From assembly GCA_009760855.2 (NCBI GenBank), contig WPIO01000001.1, positions 5,200,501-5,264,500 of the forward strand: 64,000 nt of DNA, in the 5' to 3' direction. Of this stretch, positions 1 to 12,239 are shown piece after piece. This stretch comes from Cristatella mucedo (taxonomy: Eukaryota; Bryozoa; Phylactolaemata; Cristatellidae). Every line of letters begins with the position of its first letter. Positions within the stretch are counted from its first letter, which is position 1. The notes beneath the pieces are model-generated. The model saw nothing but the letters and a program-made list of their open reading frames with translations, had not been told where the DNA came from and made no database searches. The position numbers and the translations under genes were made by a program.

Positions 1-194
1 AGTTGTTCCATTTGTCCACTTACATGCTGTCGGCGACAGAAGCGTTTTCTCTGCATGCCCTAGCCTGTGGAGCTCACTTCCTCGCCGCTAATGAACGAAA
101 GTTACTCTCGTGCTGCCGAATATAGCGCACCCATTCCAGCCGTCGGTGAGCTGCTTTGCTACTTCCATGCTACTTCACTACCTCGACGGCTTTC

Positions 195-375
195 GTGGTC
201 CGGCCGTGCTTCCTCCTTTTGGTTGCGTGAGATAAAGTCTCTTGGCTACCGATTGCGTAGCGAAAGCCGCTTAGGCTTTGAGTGCGCTATACAAAACTCT
301 TCTGCGTAACACCCACATGGTCTTTGTGGCTTTGCGGAGTTACAGACGAAGATACATTGCATTACATTCTTTATG
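195..375 (+). repeat. Dispersed repeat A, copy 1
   Basis: A stretch running from an AAAGTCTCTTGG-like start through CGAAAGCCGCTTAGGC and TATACAAAACTCTTCTGCGT to a short TTACAT-like tail. The same sequence lies in the opposite orientation near 17.2-17.35 kb, and a more decayed version near 27.24-27.33 kb. All three share the block that reads, in one direction or the other, 'GACCATGTGGGTGTTACG'. No coding potential is visible. It may be part of a SINE or the terminal part of a LINE; family unknown. Confidence 0.6.
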
Positions 376-806
376 TGGCCCGAAGACTATTTCAGCTTTG
401 GCACTTACCGCCGTCAGCTGGGGCAAAAGCATCTTGAGAGCTGATACTTGAAACTATGCTGACTCATAGTTGAGAGCCGCGACAAATTGGTTTGAATGAG
501 ACCTAACTTAATGTGGCAGCAGCAGCGCCTTCAAAAGGTCCACTGGCGGCTCCTGCCTGGTGTTGCTCTTCAAAGCAGACAATTTAATCCGCTGTGGCCA
601 CTACCTTAATTGACAGTGAGCCTTACTGACTCGGCTGCCCCAAAGGCGAAGGAAAGGAGGACACTTCGTGAAACCGCCTTCGGTGCCCTTCAGGAAGGAT
701 ACAATTCTTAGTCTCCAATGACCTCATAGCCACAATCGCCAAACTTCGAGCACTAGTCTGCGTCTCAATACTGATGTAGTCCTATTTGAGACTCGCAGAA
801 TAAACT

Positions 807-808
<2 letters not shown>
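376..808. other. No recognisable feature
   Basis: Unique-looking sequence without a convincing open frame, splice pair or repeat. Together with positions 1-194 it holds nothing I can name. Confidence 0.5.
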
Positions 809-844
<36 letters not shown>

Positions 845-886
845 CAGAGAGAGATAGAGAGGGAGAGAGAGAGAGAAATAGAGAGA

Positions 887-968
<82 letters not shown>

Positions 969-1111
969 GGGAGAGAGAGAGAGAGGGAGAGAGACAGAGA
1001 GAGATAAAGGGAGAGAGAGGGAGAGAGAAGATAGAAAGAGAGGGGGAGAGAGAGAGAGAAGCAGAGAGAGAGGGAGATAGAGAAATAGAAAGAGAGAGAG
1101 AAACAGAGAGG
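809..1111. repeat. (GA)n microsatellite, interrupted
   Basis: About 300 bases of GA repeats, perfect in the centre (about 893-955) and interrupted by AGACAG, GATAG and GGGAG variants on both sides, which is typical of an old tract with a recently expanded core. Open frames here (Arg-Glu or Ser-Leu repeats) are artefacts of the repeat. Confidence 0.95.
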
Positions 1112-2177
1112 GTAATTATTCCCGATATGAGGCAGATATGAGGACTTTTGAGAGACTGTGTCACCTATCCATGAGTAGTCGCCATTCAATGGTTTGGAGG
1201 CAATTCCTATTGCCTCGAATAGATCGGCCACATCGGTCATAGAAGCATGGCTAAACTTACCAACTGATGAAGTTGGAACACAGATGGATACGCTTTCTAT
1301 TATCAGTTCATTCCGCAAAAATTTTACTTCTTGAGCATCTATGTCCGCAGCTCATCATTTGACTTTGTAAGACCACGCTCTGATCAAATCAATGGGTTTT
1401 TTTGGTCTTGGTATTGTAGCTTTCTCTCCTCAGCTGCATCACTGAAATCGTAATCTGGACCTGATATATCTTCTTCTTCGCTGTCGGACGTGCAGCTCTC
1501 TCCAGAAGATTCATACATAATGAGAGGTTACCTATCTTCATTGTTCACTGGTCCTCCTGGTAACATCCTCTAATTATTCCACAAGTGTTTAGATTACAAA
1601 TTTATGTTTCATGTTTATCCAATTTCAACTTCGTGTTTATCTCGCCGCTCCCCGTGTATCTTCATCCCCGAGAAGGGTCGACACGTTCTTTCGCGAGCGT
1701 GGCAGCAACCGCCACACCAGCCATCAAGATGCACACCCTCCGGGGGGTGCACTAGCACCGTAGTCATCGCCATCATGACCAGCCCCTAGTGCACTTGCAC
1801 CGTGGGCTCTGCGGTTCGTCGTGGTCGTTTTTCGCCGCACCTCGGCCCTACGACCCACAACCGAGGGAGGTTTTGGCTTAACCACAGCTGAGTGTTAGCC
1901 AAGTAAGTAGCTACGGCCGGGGAGGGGGAGGCCATGTTAAAAAGACTCACAATCATTAACAACCGCTCCGTGGTCCACCGCGATTATGTGACCAGTCCGG
2001 GCCTGCTCTAGCCGTTGCCGCTACATAAGGGAGTTACGAAACATCGAGCGTGCACAAGCACTGCGCAAAGCAGCCTGCCGCGACGCTACCTGCCGCCATT
2101 TTTGACTGGCGCCAGATGCTCTTTGGACTCAAGGCTTCGAGCTCCGGAACCGGCGCAGCCTGTTAGGCGCGAAAGGA
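1112..2177. other. Region upstream of the receptor gene
   Basis: No gene seen. GC content rises from about 1,640 onward, and a G-rich box with a GGGGAGGGGGAGG core lies near 1,919-1,932, about 250 bases before the receptor start. It could be a promoter element, but no TATA box or initiator can be assigned with confidence. In the receptor frame the last upstream stop is TGA at 2,103, with no ATG between it and 2,178. Confidence 0.4.
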
Positions 2178-3149
2178 ATGCAAGTTGCCGAAGCTGCAGC
2201 ATCAGCAGATCGTGCTCTGGTGGCGACAGCAGCGACGCTCGTCGGCATCGTGGGCCTCACAGTGGGTTTGTTTGGACTGATCGTGGTCGCCAGCACGCCC
2301 ATGCTTCGCGGCAGGAACTTCGGCCTCATGCTCGCCTCCATGTGCACCGACAACGTTCTCGACGTCGCCCTTCGGCTGGCCGTCAGCGCCACGGGCGGCT
2401 CGCCGCACAGCAGCGGCTTCTCCTACGCTCTTTGCATCACACAGGGCTTTCTCGGCGTCGCCTGGCTCGTCTCAATGAATGGCGTCGTCTCGCTCATCTC
2501 CATCGACAGGTACTTCCAGATCGTGCACCCGCTGCGAGCCAACGAGCTGCTGAGCCGGCAGCGCATCGTCGCCGCTCTGGCAGTCTGCCACGCGTTCGCC
2601 TTCTCCATGGCGGCTTTGCCGCTGATCGACTCGGGCCGCTTCGGCGCCTACTCATTCAGCGAGCATGCGATGACCTGCCTGGCCACGGGGAACATGGTCT
2701 ATATAAAGGTGGCCGTCATGTGCATCTTTCTCGTTGTGTTCGTGACCTTCTACTGTCACGTGCACATCTTAGCCGCCATGTTTCGACAGGCGCGACGGTC
2801 GTACTCGTACAGGTGCTACCCGCGTGCACAGGCTCGGCTTCGGCGCGGCCTCGCACTGTGCGTGGGGCTGGTTTTGTTCACGCTCGTTTGTCTGGTTCCT
2901 CACATGGTCGACACGGCTGGAGGCAGCGCCAACCAGAAAGTGCCACCACTAGTGATGTTTGGCGGAGCTTGGGCAGTCGTGCTGAACAACTCGGTGACGC
3001 CCGGCATGTACATGCTGACGTACCGTGACTTCCGACACGCGGCTCGGCGGTCGGTGTGCTGCTGCCGGCGTTCGAACCCTCGCAGCCCTTTCAAGCAACT
3101 GGCGACCTTGAACTTTTCAGCTCAAACCCTTGAGCTTGCAACTGAGTAG
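2178..3149 (+). CDS. Class A (rhodopsin-like) G-protein-coupled receptor, orphan, intronless
   Basis: A 323-residue protein with seven hydrophobic segments, so an integral plasma-membrane receptor signalling through heterotrimeric G proteins; ligand unknown. TM1 begins near residue 14 after a very short amino terminus that has no glycosylation site. TM3 carries the disulphide cysteine (YALC) and ends in SIDRYFQIVHPL, a good DRY-type box. The partner cysteine is in the second extracellular loop (AMTCLATGN). TM6 has CLVP in place of CWxP, and TM7 has NNSVTPGMYM in place of NPxxY, so both activation switches are altered. A CCC cluster after helix 8 (SVCCCRRS) is a likely palmitoylation site. The ATG at 2,178 is the first after an in-frame stop at 2,103. 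The length is near the family minimum. Amine, opsin-like or invertebrate-specific orphan groups are all possible; I cannot choose. The overlapping long frame at 2,015-3,028 is a shadow. Confidence 0.88.
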   Translation: MQVAEAAASADRALVATAATLVGIVGLTVGLFGLIVVASTPMLRGRNFGLMLASMCTDNVLDVALRLAVSATGGSPHSSGFSYALCITQGFLGVAWLVSMNGVVSLISIDRYFQIVHPLRANELLSRQRIVAALAVCHAFAFSMAALPLIDSGRFGAYSFSEHAMTCLATGNMVYIKVAVMCIFLVVFVTFYCHVHILAAMFRQARRSYSYRCYPRAQARLRRGLALCVGLVLFTLVCLVPHMVDTAGGSANQKVPPLVMFGGAWAVVLNNSVTPGMYMLTYRDFRHAARRSVCCCRRSNPRSPFKQLATLNFSAQTLELATE

Positions 3150-4660
<1,511 letters not shown>

Positions 4661-4689
4661 ACCGCTTCTTTTTACTCGTTATATTCGCC

Positions 4690-5625
4690 GTGATGCAGAT
4701 TTAATCACCAAAACACAATATCGGCTTCTATTTTTATATAGACGACATGCAGCTATACGTGTGCTTTGATATCTACCTGCCTTCTAACAGCTCAAGCACT
4801 CAACTCCCTTAGAGAATATTTGCGTGTGAATGCCTTTAAAAATTTATTAACTAATAAATGATAAACCAACTAATAATAATAATGAGGAAAACTGCACCCT
4901 TCAGAAACTATGGCACCCGTCAGAAACTAGAAAGCGTAATTCACAAAATGTACGCAGCCTTGTCACCTCTGCATGGAATAACAGCGTCCTACTCACAAAC
5001 TTTTGCTAGAGGACTTCGCCGTCTGCCCATTTTCGGCAACATGAAATTGCAATAGCATAATGGCGTGCTTACATGAGGATAGTATGAGAAGCCATTTTCA
5101 GCCAGTGCATTTTGACATCCCGTCTAGACTTTGGTAAATCACAACTTGACAATCTTCTTACAGGTTCAATGAGAAGCTTACTGAATCTGGGAAACTTAGC
5201 GGCGAGGCTCTGTCATGAACGTCGCAGCTAGGATACGTAGACCGCATCATCGGTCTGCACTCGCTCTCCACCGAGCACGGGACCGACTTTGAGGTCTTGT
5301 CAATCTTAGCTTCTTTTATTCTATACCTGGCAATAATTGTTCGAATTACCAAATTCTCGGGCTTCCCACCGTACAACCAACTCTTATCTGTGCCTCTGAC
5401 CAGCCTTTTACCAGCCTCAAATTCCTTGGACACCATAGCGTGTGTTCGTATGGTCTCAAAGCCTTATACCCCCTCCTCGATGATATCCCAGGATCCCCTG
5501 CCTAGTACTCAGTTATTGCTGAAACTGCAACTGTACCACTAATCAGCTGAAATTCTTAATCTGATTGCATCGTAAAGTGCCTAGAAAAAGATCAAGACGT
5601 TATATAAATTTGAAAAGCTATTACG
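4690..5625 (+). mobile_element. Decayed L2-like LINE, reverse transcriptase C-terminal part and tail
   Basis: Near 4,738 a frame reads DDMQLYVCFDIYLPSNSS, which matches the RT catalytic box and following residues of the better copy at 51.3 kb (DDDTQLYLCFDPSQPSNTS). Further on, the carboxy-terminal block (TNLKSFGDRAFSSYAPxAWNSLP in other copies) survives at about 5,360-5,465 as diverged DNA. The element closes with the tail motif GTGCCTAGAAAAAGAT at about 5,577. Many stops and indels: a dead copy. Confidence 0.65.
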
Positions 5626-6429
5626 ATAAAACTTCGCTGCCGCTTGGCCTTTTTTCCGCATCGCCGTTTAGCCACGGCAGCTTGCCTTGCTAGCCAACGA
5701 AGCGAGAGTGGACAAACTTATACTGAGAAGCAGTCAGCTGCTTAGCACAGGCTTTCGACTGCAATGCTATTTGAATCTTACTTTTGGATCGCAATCTTCC
5801 CCGCATTGGGCGCCTACTGAATCAATGGGCAATCCAAGCGACAATCAAGGAGCGTGAGCAAGCAAACGGGGATCCCTCTGATAACTTCGGTAGGGCCCGA
5901 TGAAAACCAATTATAAGCATAACATGGATAATGAAAGAAAAATTTCAGCACAGAAATCCGCTATGATACTTGGATATTCATGGTCGTTCGAAGCTCGCCA
6001 AGCACCTAATAACCCACTGACCGTAATTTTCGAGTACTTTACCTGCACGTGCACCCTGCATATTCAAAAAAGGTCCTAGCGCTTCATCCCGCCTTAACAT
6101 GTCAATGGCTACTTAGGCATCAATTAGAATGCTCCTCGAAGTGAAATATAGGCGACCGGATGTGGAACGCCACCGGGTGAGTGAACCCCTTGATCGTGCA
6201 CAGAACGAGGCGGCCAGGCGGTAACTTCTCCGGTTGCTGCTCAAGCGCCTCTCGGCGCCCAGTCAGGGCTCTGCTGAAACTGTGGAACTCCTTAGGCTGC
6301 CAATGGACTGCCGTGAAACTGACGGCCAGACCGCCGCCCCGAGAATGTTCCACCTCTGCTCGCCCAATGTTGGCGCGCTCTTAGCTCGAAGAGCTTGAGG
6401 ATACAACCAGCGCGAAACCCCCCCCCCGG
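5626..6429. other. No recognisable feature
   Basis: Short open frames on both strands at 6,120-6,565 overlap one another and show no family signature. A C-run lies at 6,419-6,427 just before a SINE. Confidence 0.4.
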
Positions 6430-6575
6430 TCTCAGCATAGGCGTAAGATGCTTTAGCTGCAATTATCTGGGTGATGGGTTCGAGTCCTGCAGCATGCGAC
6501 TCTTTGTTGCTCGCTGCAAGCGGGTAGCTTCTAAGGGACGTACTCCGATCTATAAATGAGGTCATGAAATTAGCT
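6430..6575 (+). mobile_element. tRNA-derived SINE, family 1
   Basis: An RNA polymerase III B box (GGTTCGAGTCC) lies at 6,477-6,487. It is followed by the family 1 body (CTGCAGCATGCGA, then GCTGCAAGCGG) and the end motif CTATAAATGAGGTCA. A diverged A-box region precedes it. Confidence 0.75.
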
Positions 6576-6789
6576 GATCTTTACACTTTCACTTTTCACC
6601 CCGATCATAATAAACCTGTTCGGAAAGTAATGCAAAGTTCATTCTATCTATTAAAGTTATATGTACTGTTGAGTTTACTCAAAAACGAGTGGGTGTATGC
6701 CAGAGCAGCACTCGGTAAGCGGTAATTAACATCCTACGATGGTACAGTTACTAATGGTGGCTCAAAAGTTTGCACAGGACTCATGGCTG

Positions 6790-6900
6790 CCTCTGGGTCT
6801 TCTCACGGGGGGGGGGTAAGAGGCTCGTGCTTTACGACTCAGATCGTGGGCTTGACTCCACCGATTAGCACCATGTTTTCCCCACCTGCAAGAGGGAATG
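6790..6900 (+). mobile_element. tRNA-derived SINE, decayed copy
   Basis: After a G-run, GGTAAGAGGCTCGTGCTTTACGA corresponds to the family head and GGGCTTGACTCC at about 6,848 to a mutated B box. The 3' body is cut short after CACCTGCAAG. Confidence 0.55.
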
Positions 6901-7235
6901 GTAGACAATTAAATTTATTCTGACAACTAAAGACCATGCATGTAAACATATAGCTGAGCAACGGTTTAGCCGCAGTGAACTCACTGTGGCATACCTTCGT
7001 TAAGTCTGACTTTCTTTGTCATACCCGTGATTTGCGTAAGTTCCACTGAGAGACAATCTCCACGACGCTTAAATATGTAGTTACACAAAACTGATCAAAA
7101 GCACGCTAATAACTATTTCATAATGTAATACAAAATAATAAGTTCATGTTCAATTAAGAGTGCAGCATGTGCAAATTAGAAACTAATGTCCCCGAAGATA
7201 TTTTTAAAGGAGCCGGCACTCATCGCAACTGCACC
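6901..7235. other. No recognisable feature
   Basis: AT-rich intergenic sequence; nothing supported. Confidence 0.4.
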
Positions 7236-7480
7236 TTCACTATAGTAATAATAATAATAATAATATGTGTATAGCGCTCTCAAAGATATGAATCTCTTTC
7301 TAGGCACTTTGCAGATGATGTATATAAAGCCATACCAAACTATTGGTGGTAAAATCCGCAAGCACAGCGTAGACAGGCATATGCATACGAAGAATGAAAC
7401 ACGAAGACCCACTTAAAAAGACCCACTTAACGCTGTAACAAACAGGTTTATTGTAAGCTTCTTATTAATTATAGTCATGT
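7236..7480 (-). mobile_element. L2-like LINE, 3' end fragment
   Basis: Read on the minus strand it ends in the shared LINE tail: a GTGCCTAGAAAGAGATT-like block, then the GCGCT motif, then ATT repeats. Upstream sequence matches the LINE fragment at 27.9-28.1 kb (ACAAACAGG...AAGCTTCTT...GTCAGG). Truncated at its 5' end. Confidence 0.75.
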
Positions 7481-8475
7481 CAGGAAAAGTTGTAACACAC
7501 GTCGGTACTAAGAATACCTCAATGAGCACTGCATAAGCGCCATGTTGATGACTTGAATTTACGGGATCGACTTACCCACACTCCCACTCGCTCATGCACT
7601 CACTCGCAGACTCACATGAATGAAAAATAGTATAGGTTAATTGGCTAAGAGTGCAATAATCTGGAACTTCACCGACCTGTAACAAAATGCATTGTTTATT
7701 TTATTTTTTTTAAAGTGTATGTACATGCGCGATCCATGTGGCACGCGCACTACCTTTCCGTAGCACAACGCCGCCATTATCGCGAGACAGGTTCCCATAG
7801 GCTAGCGGGTCCCCTTCCGGTGGCCAGCCGCCATTACAGCTTAATCGTAAGTGGAATTGTTAACAAAAACTTTGGATAGCTCCCTAAGATAACTGAATCT
7901 ATATCGAGCTGATTAACTAACTATCCACGAGAAAACCAATGACTGAGGGCTAATGCCCAGCACTGTATCATGCTTAGACGAGTACGCAATACTGAGGTTA
8001 GACCACCACGAAAAAATGCTCAAGAAGACCCTCTGGCCCAACTGTTTTGGACCCCTGGTAACGCTAGTAAAACCTAGAAAGAGTAAGCAATACGATACGC
8101 TGCATAAAGATGACAACGCAAGTCTATTTTAGGCAAACTAACAGACTATCGGTATAGCTGTTCGATACTGCCCGTCTCATTTTCGCAGAGACCCCAGCTG
8201 TTGACGACCGTGAAAGGATTAAGACTAAGCCCAGAATATACACGGTTTTCATACGTGGCAATTTACATGATGCACGCGGTGAAAATATCTTCCTTGATAG
8301 CGCGCTTTGAAAGCGTGACATAAGGCAGACTGTGAGGTTTTAAAGCGCTTCACCAGCTGCTTGACTACCTTATTCGCACAAACGACGCTGCTAAGCCCAT
8401 TATACCTACCTCGTAGCATATGGCAGACCACGCCACTTGGTTTGCTATAACTAAAGTATCCTTTTTAAAGCCTGC
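7481..8475. other. No recognisable feature
   Basis: Two short minus-strand frames (7,913-8,116 and 8,124-8,321) have no signature I know. No repeats identified. Confidence 0.4.
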
Positions 8476-8639
8476 GCTGTTACCGGAGCACTTCCGTTGA
8501 TGGGGCTAGAACTTTCGCTGTGACCGGAGCACTTCCGTCGATGGGGCTAGAACTTTCGCTGTGACCGGAGCACTTCCTTCGATAGGGCTAGAACTTTCGC
8601 TGTGACCGGAGCACTTCCGTCGATGGGGCTAGAACTTTC
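8476..8639. repeat. 41-bp tandem repeat, four units
   Basis: Exactly four 41-base units (8,476, 8,517, 8,558, 8,599), each with the core GACCGGAGCACTTCC followed by GGGCTAGAACTTTC. Units 2 and 4 are identical. Units 1 and 3 differ from them at a few positions. A 41-base period is not a multiple of three, so it is not a coding repeat. Confidence 0.95.
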
Positions 8640-8857
8640 GCTGGGAACACACAAAATTCCTTGTAAATGAAACTTCGCTAATAAGCGGTCTTGAATAAAA
8701 CCAAAACTCACGCTGTTCTAGATGACCTGGGTTACGGCAGTTAAGGTGATCCTGGCCAAGAGTGCCTAAACGGCGCCTTTGGCCGATAAGAATACCTCGT
8801 ATTCAAGAGTACAACGAATTCAATGAAAATCAAGGCCCGCTTCGCTTTTGGTCATTT

Positions 8858-8960
8858 TAATAATAATAATAATATAAATGCATTTGATAAAGCGCCCTCG
8901 GAGAAATCAATCTCTTTTTAGGTGTTTTACATTTGCTTCAAAAGGGAAACGCGATTGGAT
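8858..8960 (-). mobile_element. L2-like LINE tail
   Basis: ATT repeats on the minus-strand 3' side are preceded by the conserved tail: GCGCTTTATCAAATGC and a tract complementary to AGAGATT. Only the last 100 bases remain. Confidence 0.75.
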
Positions 8961-10140
8961 GGTGAGTAATATTATGCTTTATGAACAAAACACCGAATTT
9001 TTGCGCCAGGATCAGTACCTCTGCGCCCCCCAAACTAGTCAGTTAGGCAAGCTTGGAGAAAAGCAGCTGACAGCTTGGGTCGCCGGCTCGATTTATATAC
9101 TGGGAGCAGAGCGCACGCAGCTAAGCGCCGCCCACCAATTAGTCCTTACCTTACCAAGTAGAAGACCTAGTCAGATACGCGGGGGGGGGGGATTCGTTCA
9201 GTGACTAGCCACCTGCTCAGTTCGCCAAGCTGTTGGTCTGAGCTGTTTGGAGCTTGAATGCGTCTATAAAAAAACGCGACGACGATGTTGGTGTCAGACT
9301 CTTAGACAGAAAGTGTGCGTCACAATTGGAGGCTGCAGCTTTAGACCCCAACGGTTGGGATTTACCGTGCGGGTGTGCTTAGGCATTCTTCGTAACCAAA
9401 ATGTCTACTCGACGATGTGAAAGTTTTAAAGTTCCTATCAAACCGAGACGTCAGCTTCAGTGCGCGGCAGCAGACTATGCTTATGGAGAGGCCCGGTGCA
9501 CTCATTAGTCGGATGAAAAGTTGCTCTACGAAAAGATAGCTGCATAGGCCGTCTCAACAGCAGCAAGAGAATAGGGAACGTAGGGAGTTTTTCGTTGGCG
9601 TCAGAAAGCAGTTGGCAGCTTCAGAGGCTCGTGTCAACTCTTCAGCGGGCATGATCAGCAGCCCTGCGGAGCGTCAAGAGAACAGCGACTGCGTTCAGAC
9701 ACGTGCCTTATATAGTGACCAGTTCATAAGCCATACAATAATCTCGTTCGTACGGTAATCATAAACCGCGCTGCTCATAAGCTTCGCCGTATCGCGGCTA
9801 TTTCGTAAGCGGCTTAGTTCTAATTCAGCGGCCATGTTCATCGTTCGTAATTGAGGTTCAGCACTCAAGCTCACACAGTCCGTAATCGCGGGGCATTGCA
9901 CCACCGTACGAAAACTCTGTCGGTGCCAAGGAGAATTGGATCAGTAACCCGGAGGTTTCTAGAACGTTTCCCACTCGTAGTAAAATTGTTCTTGGGCTTT
10001 CATTACCACGGCCGACGGCCTACGGTGTATCTAGATTTTTAAATCACTTATTTTCTTTCACTCGCCACTAAATGCTACGCATCCATTATCAACGGTTCAC
10101 CGGTTGCCAAAGATGCGGCGGCGGAGCTCGGCACTAAATT
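8961..10140. other. No recognisable feature
   Basis: A G-run lies at 9,181-9,190. An interrupted frame near 9,400-9,710 (start ATGTCTACTCGACGATG) could be retroelement leader or gag-like sequence, but no zinc knuckle or protease motif is present, so I make no call. Confidence 0.35.
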
Positions 10141-10304
10141 AATAATGATGTTTATAATAATAATAGCAAGACGTTTGCAAATTGCCTCAAAAGAGAGTTA
10201 GAATGAATTTATTTCTAGATACCGCTTATATGCATATGTAGCAATCGAAGATGGCAATTAAAAATGATAAAATGAGGTGTCACAACGCTGAAGCACACTA
10301 AGGA
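10141..10304 (-). mobile_element. L2-like LINE tail, decayed
   Basis: AATAATAATAG-type repeats followed by a worn copy of the tail (GCCTCAAAAGAGAGTTAGA, TTTCTAGATACC). The SINE that follows abuts it directly. Confidence 0.5.
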
Positions 10305-10465
10305 CAGCCCCTGGCTATTAGCAGGGGGGGCGTAAGGTGCTCGCTCTTCTCGACCTTGGTCATCGGTTCGATTCCTGCAGTGGGCGATCCTTTATTACCT
10401 GCAAGTGGTGGTAATAGCCGTAAAGGCTCCTCAGGTGCTATATAAATGAGGGTGTTACATCTTCT
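10305..10465 (+). mobile_element. tRNA-derived SINE, family 1
   Basis: Head GTAAGGTGCTCGCTCTTC, B box GGTTCGATTCC at 10,375-10,385, body CAGTGGGCGATCCTTTATTA and CTGCAAGTGGTGG, then AAAGGCTCCTCAGGTGCTAT and ATAAATGAGG. One of the best-preserved copies. Confidence 0.85.
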
Positions 10466-12239
10466 CTCTTTTCTTCCTTTCAATACACATGGATCCACAA
10501 ATGCTGCGAGAAGCAGATATGTTTAGCTTCATTTTAAATGTTGTCAAGTCAGGGAATTTCGAGACAAGATTAGCATTTATATGCACTACTTTGGGATTTG
10601 ACTCAACCACGTGAGTGGAAATTTAACTATGACAGACGCGTAGTATCGATAGCTCAATAAGCAAGAGCAGCACCGAATCTGTATCGCAAAGCTCGTGGGA
10701 TCGTTATCCTCCGAGGCGAACTGAACTCATTTTTCGGCTTTCATTCCCACGGCAGATTGCCTCCGGTTGCTTCGTATATCGAAGCGCATGCCTTCTAATA
10801 AATAAATTTGAAGAACTTCGATTGCCTTCAGCTGATGCTTTGCACCTGCAGCTGCAGCTGGTTCATTTGCGAGCAGCCAAGCACTAATTGCGTCTGCAGA
10901 ATAGCCATCACGCTCACGCTAAGCGGCGCTAATTGGCGCGATTAAGGCTGCATTTCCGCTGCTGAATCGGACGCAGAAGTCATAACGAAAATCCTTGGAC
11001 AATCTTTGTCTGGTGGTGACCTCTGATTACACAGAGCATTAAATAATTCGGTTGGTACAACACGTGCTCAAAGTAAAATCCTCCCTAAAGCGCATGAGCA
11101 GCATTGATAGCTTCAGTCTGGGCAGAGTCCTTCCTGCTCTTGTAAAACTGAAAGAGCATGACATTCCCATGAGTTTTGTGACTACGGATAAAGACTACAA
11201 GCATATATATGAATGTATTTATTCAAAGGTTCTATTATGTCTGCGTGATTGGTCTTATAAGCATGTCTGTCTTCAAAATACGTGATTAGCATATAGCGAA
11301 ATGTATTGTGTGTTTAATTCGTTGGCCCAAATGAATGGTTCCGAAGGCATGCCATCGCAAACTATCGCAAAGATACTGTGGCACCGAAATATAGTTTTCT
11401 GAGCGTCATGAGAGGCGACCTAGAAGACGTGATGAGCAAAATGGCAAATTAGGCAGCTATTACTTGGAGGCTGTAGGGTAAGGGTTACGAAACGTCGTTG
11501 AAGTATTTGAATTGTGCAGTAACCAGGAGCTGCCTCTGGAGCAAAAAAGTACGGCAGTGCATTCAGCTTAGGCACAGCGTTATTAGACGAGGTAATTTCA
11601 GAGCAACCATTTGATTTTTATGAATGTGCAGCGATGAAGCAACGAGCAAATAACTCTGATCAAACCACCTTCGATTATTTTGAACTTAAGCCGAAGTTTT
11701 TAATATGAAATTATTCAGTGCATTTTAAAGATCAGACTGCATTTTTTTCAATACTTTGGTATTTCTTCGTATTTTTTTCCTTAAATGAAATATGCTTGTC
11801 ACTGCCAGCAGTTTAGCATTTTGCTTTTTTTAAATTTCGGAAAACTAAATATGCAAAGACTTTTTAGCGTATTGAAGTCATGTTCCTTTATATTTTCTAC
11901 TGCAATTTTGAACATTTTGACAGAGGCAGATCTTGACATCCATCATCCCTTAGGCTATCTCAATGATGGAGCTGCACGTGGATCGCCAGTGTTCTGATGT
12001 TCACAAAATAAAGGTACATTCTCGAAATGCATATGGCAAGCAGCGGTCATAGTTAGATCGAGCCTCGTCATTGCGTGTTGCTATCAATTCTTTCTGCATC
12101 AATCAGAACTGCTGCAGCTTCTTTTCTCGAGGTGCCCAAAGAATAGATGCAGCTGGGCCTTCTCAATTAGCAGGTGCTGCAGCGCACTCGCTTCCGTGGC
12201 CGCTTAGCTGGACTCTCAAAGGGTAGAGATAGAGAAGAG
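10466..12239. other. No recognisable feature
   Basis: AT-rich DNA with short frames at 11,052-11,285 and 11,785-11,997 that lack any known signature. A CTGCAGCTGCAGCTG palindrome lies at 10,848-10,862. Confidence 0.4.

Noticed and set aside
806-1141. Long Arg-Glu and Ser-Leu open frames in the (GA)n and (CT)n tracts (also at 43.1, 45.2, 49.2, 60.2 and 62.8 kb)
   Set aside because: A dinucleotide repeat is open in several frames by construction; no flanking coding features or splice sites.
2015-3028. 337-codon frame overlapping the receptor
   Set aside because: A shadow frame of the GC-rich receptor gene, Arg/His/Ser-rich with no hydrophobic segments or signature.
6477-6487. tRNA gene candidates at the B-box sequences
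   Set aside because: Each is followed by the same non-tRNA body and lacks a foldable acceptor stem and anticodon arm by eye; they are SINE heads.
8476-8639. CRISPR-like array at the 41-bp and 19-bp repeats
   Set aside because: Units are directly adjacent with no unique spacers, and the host DNA is animal.
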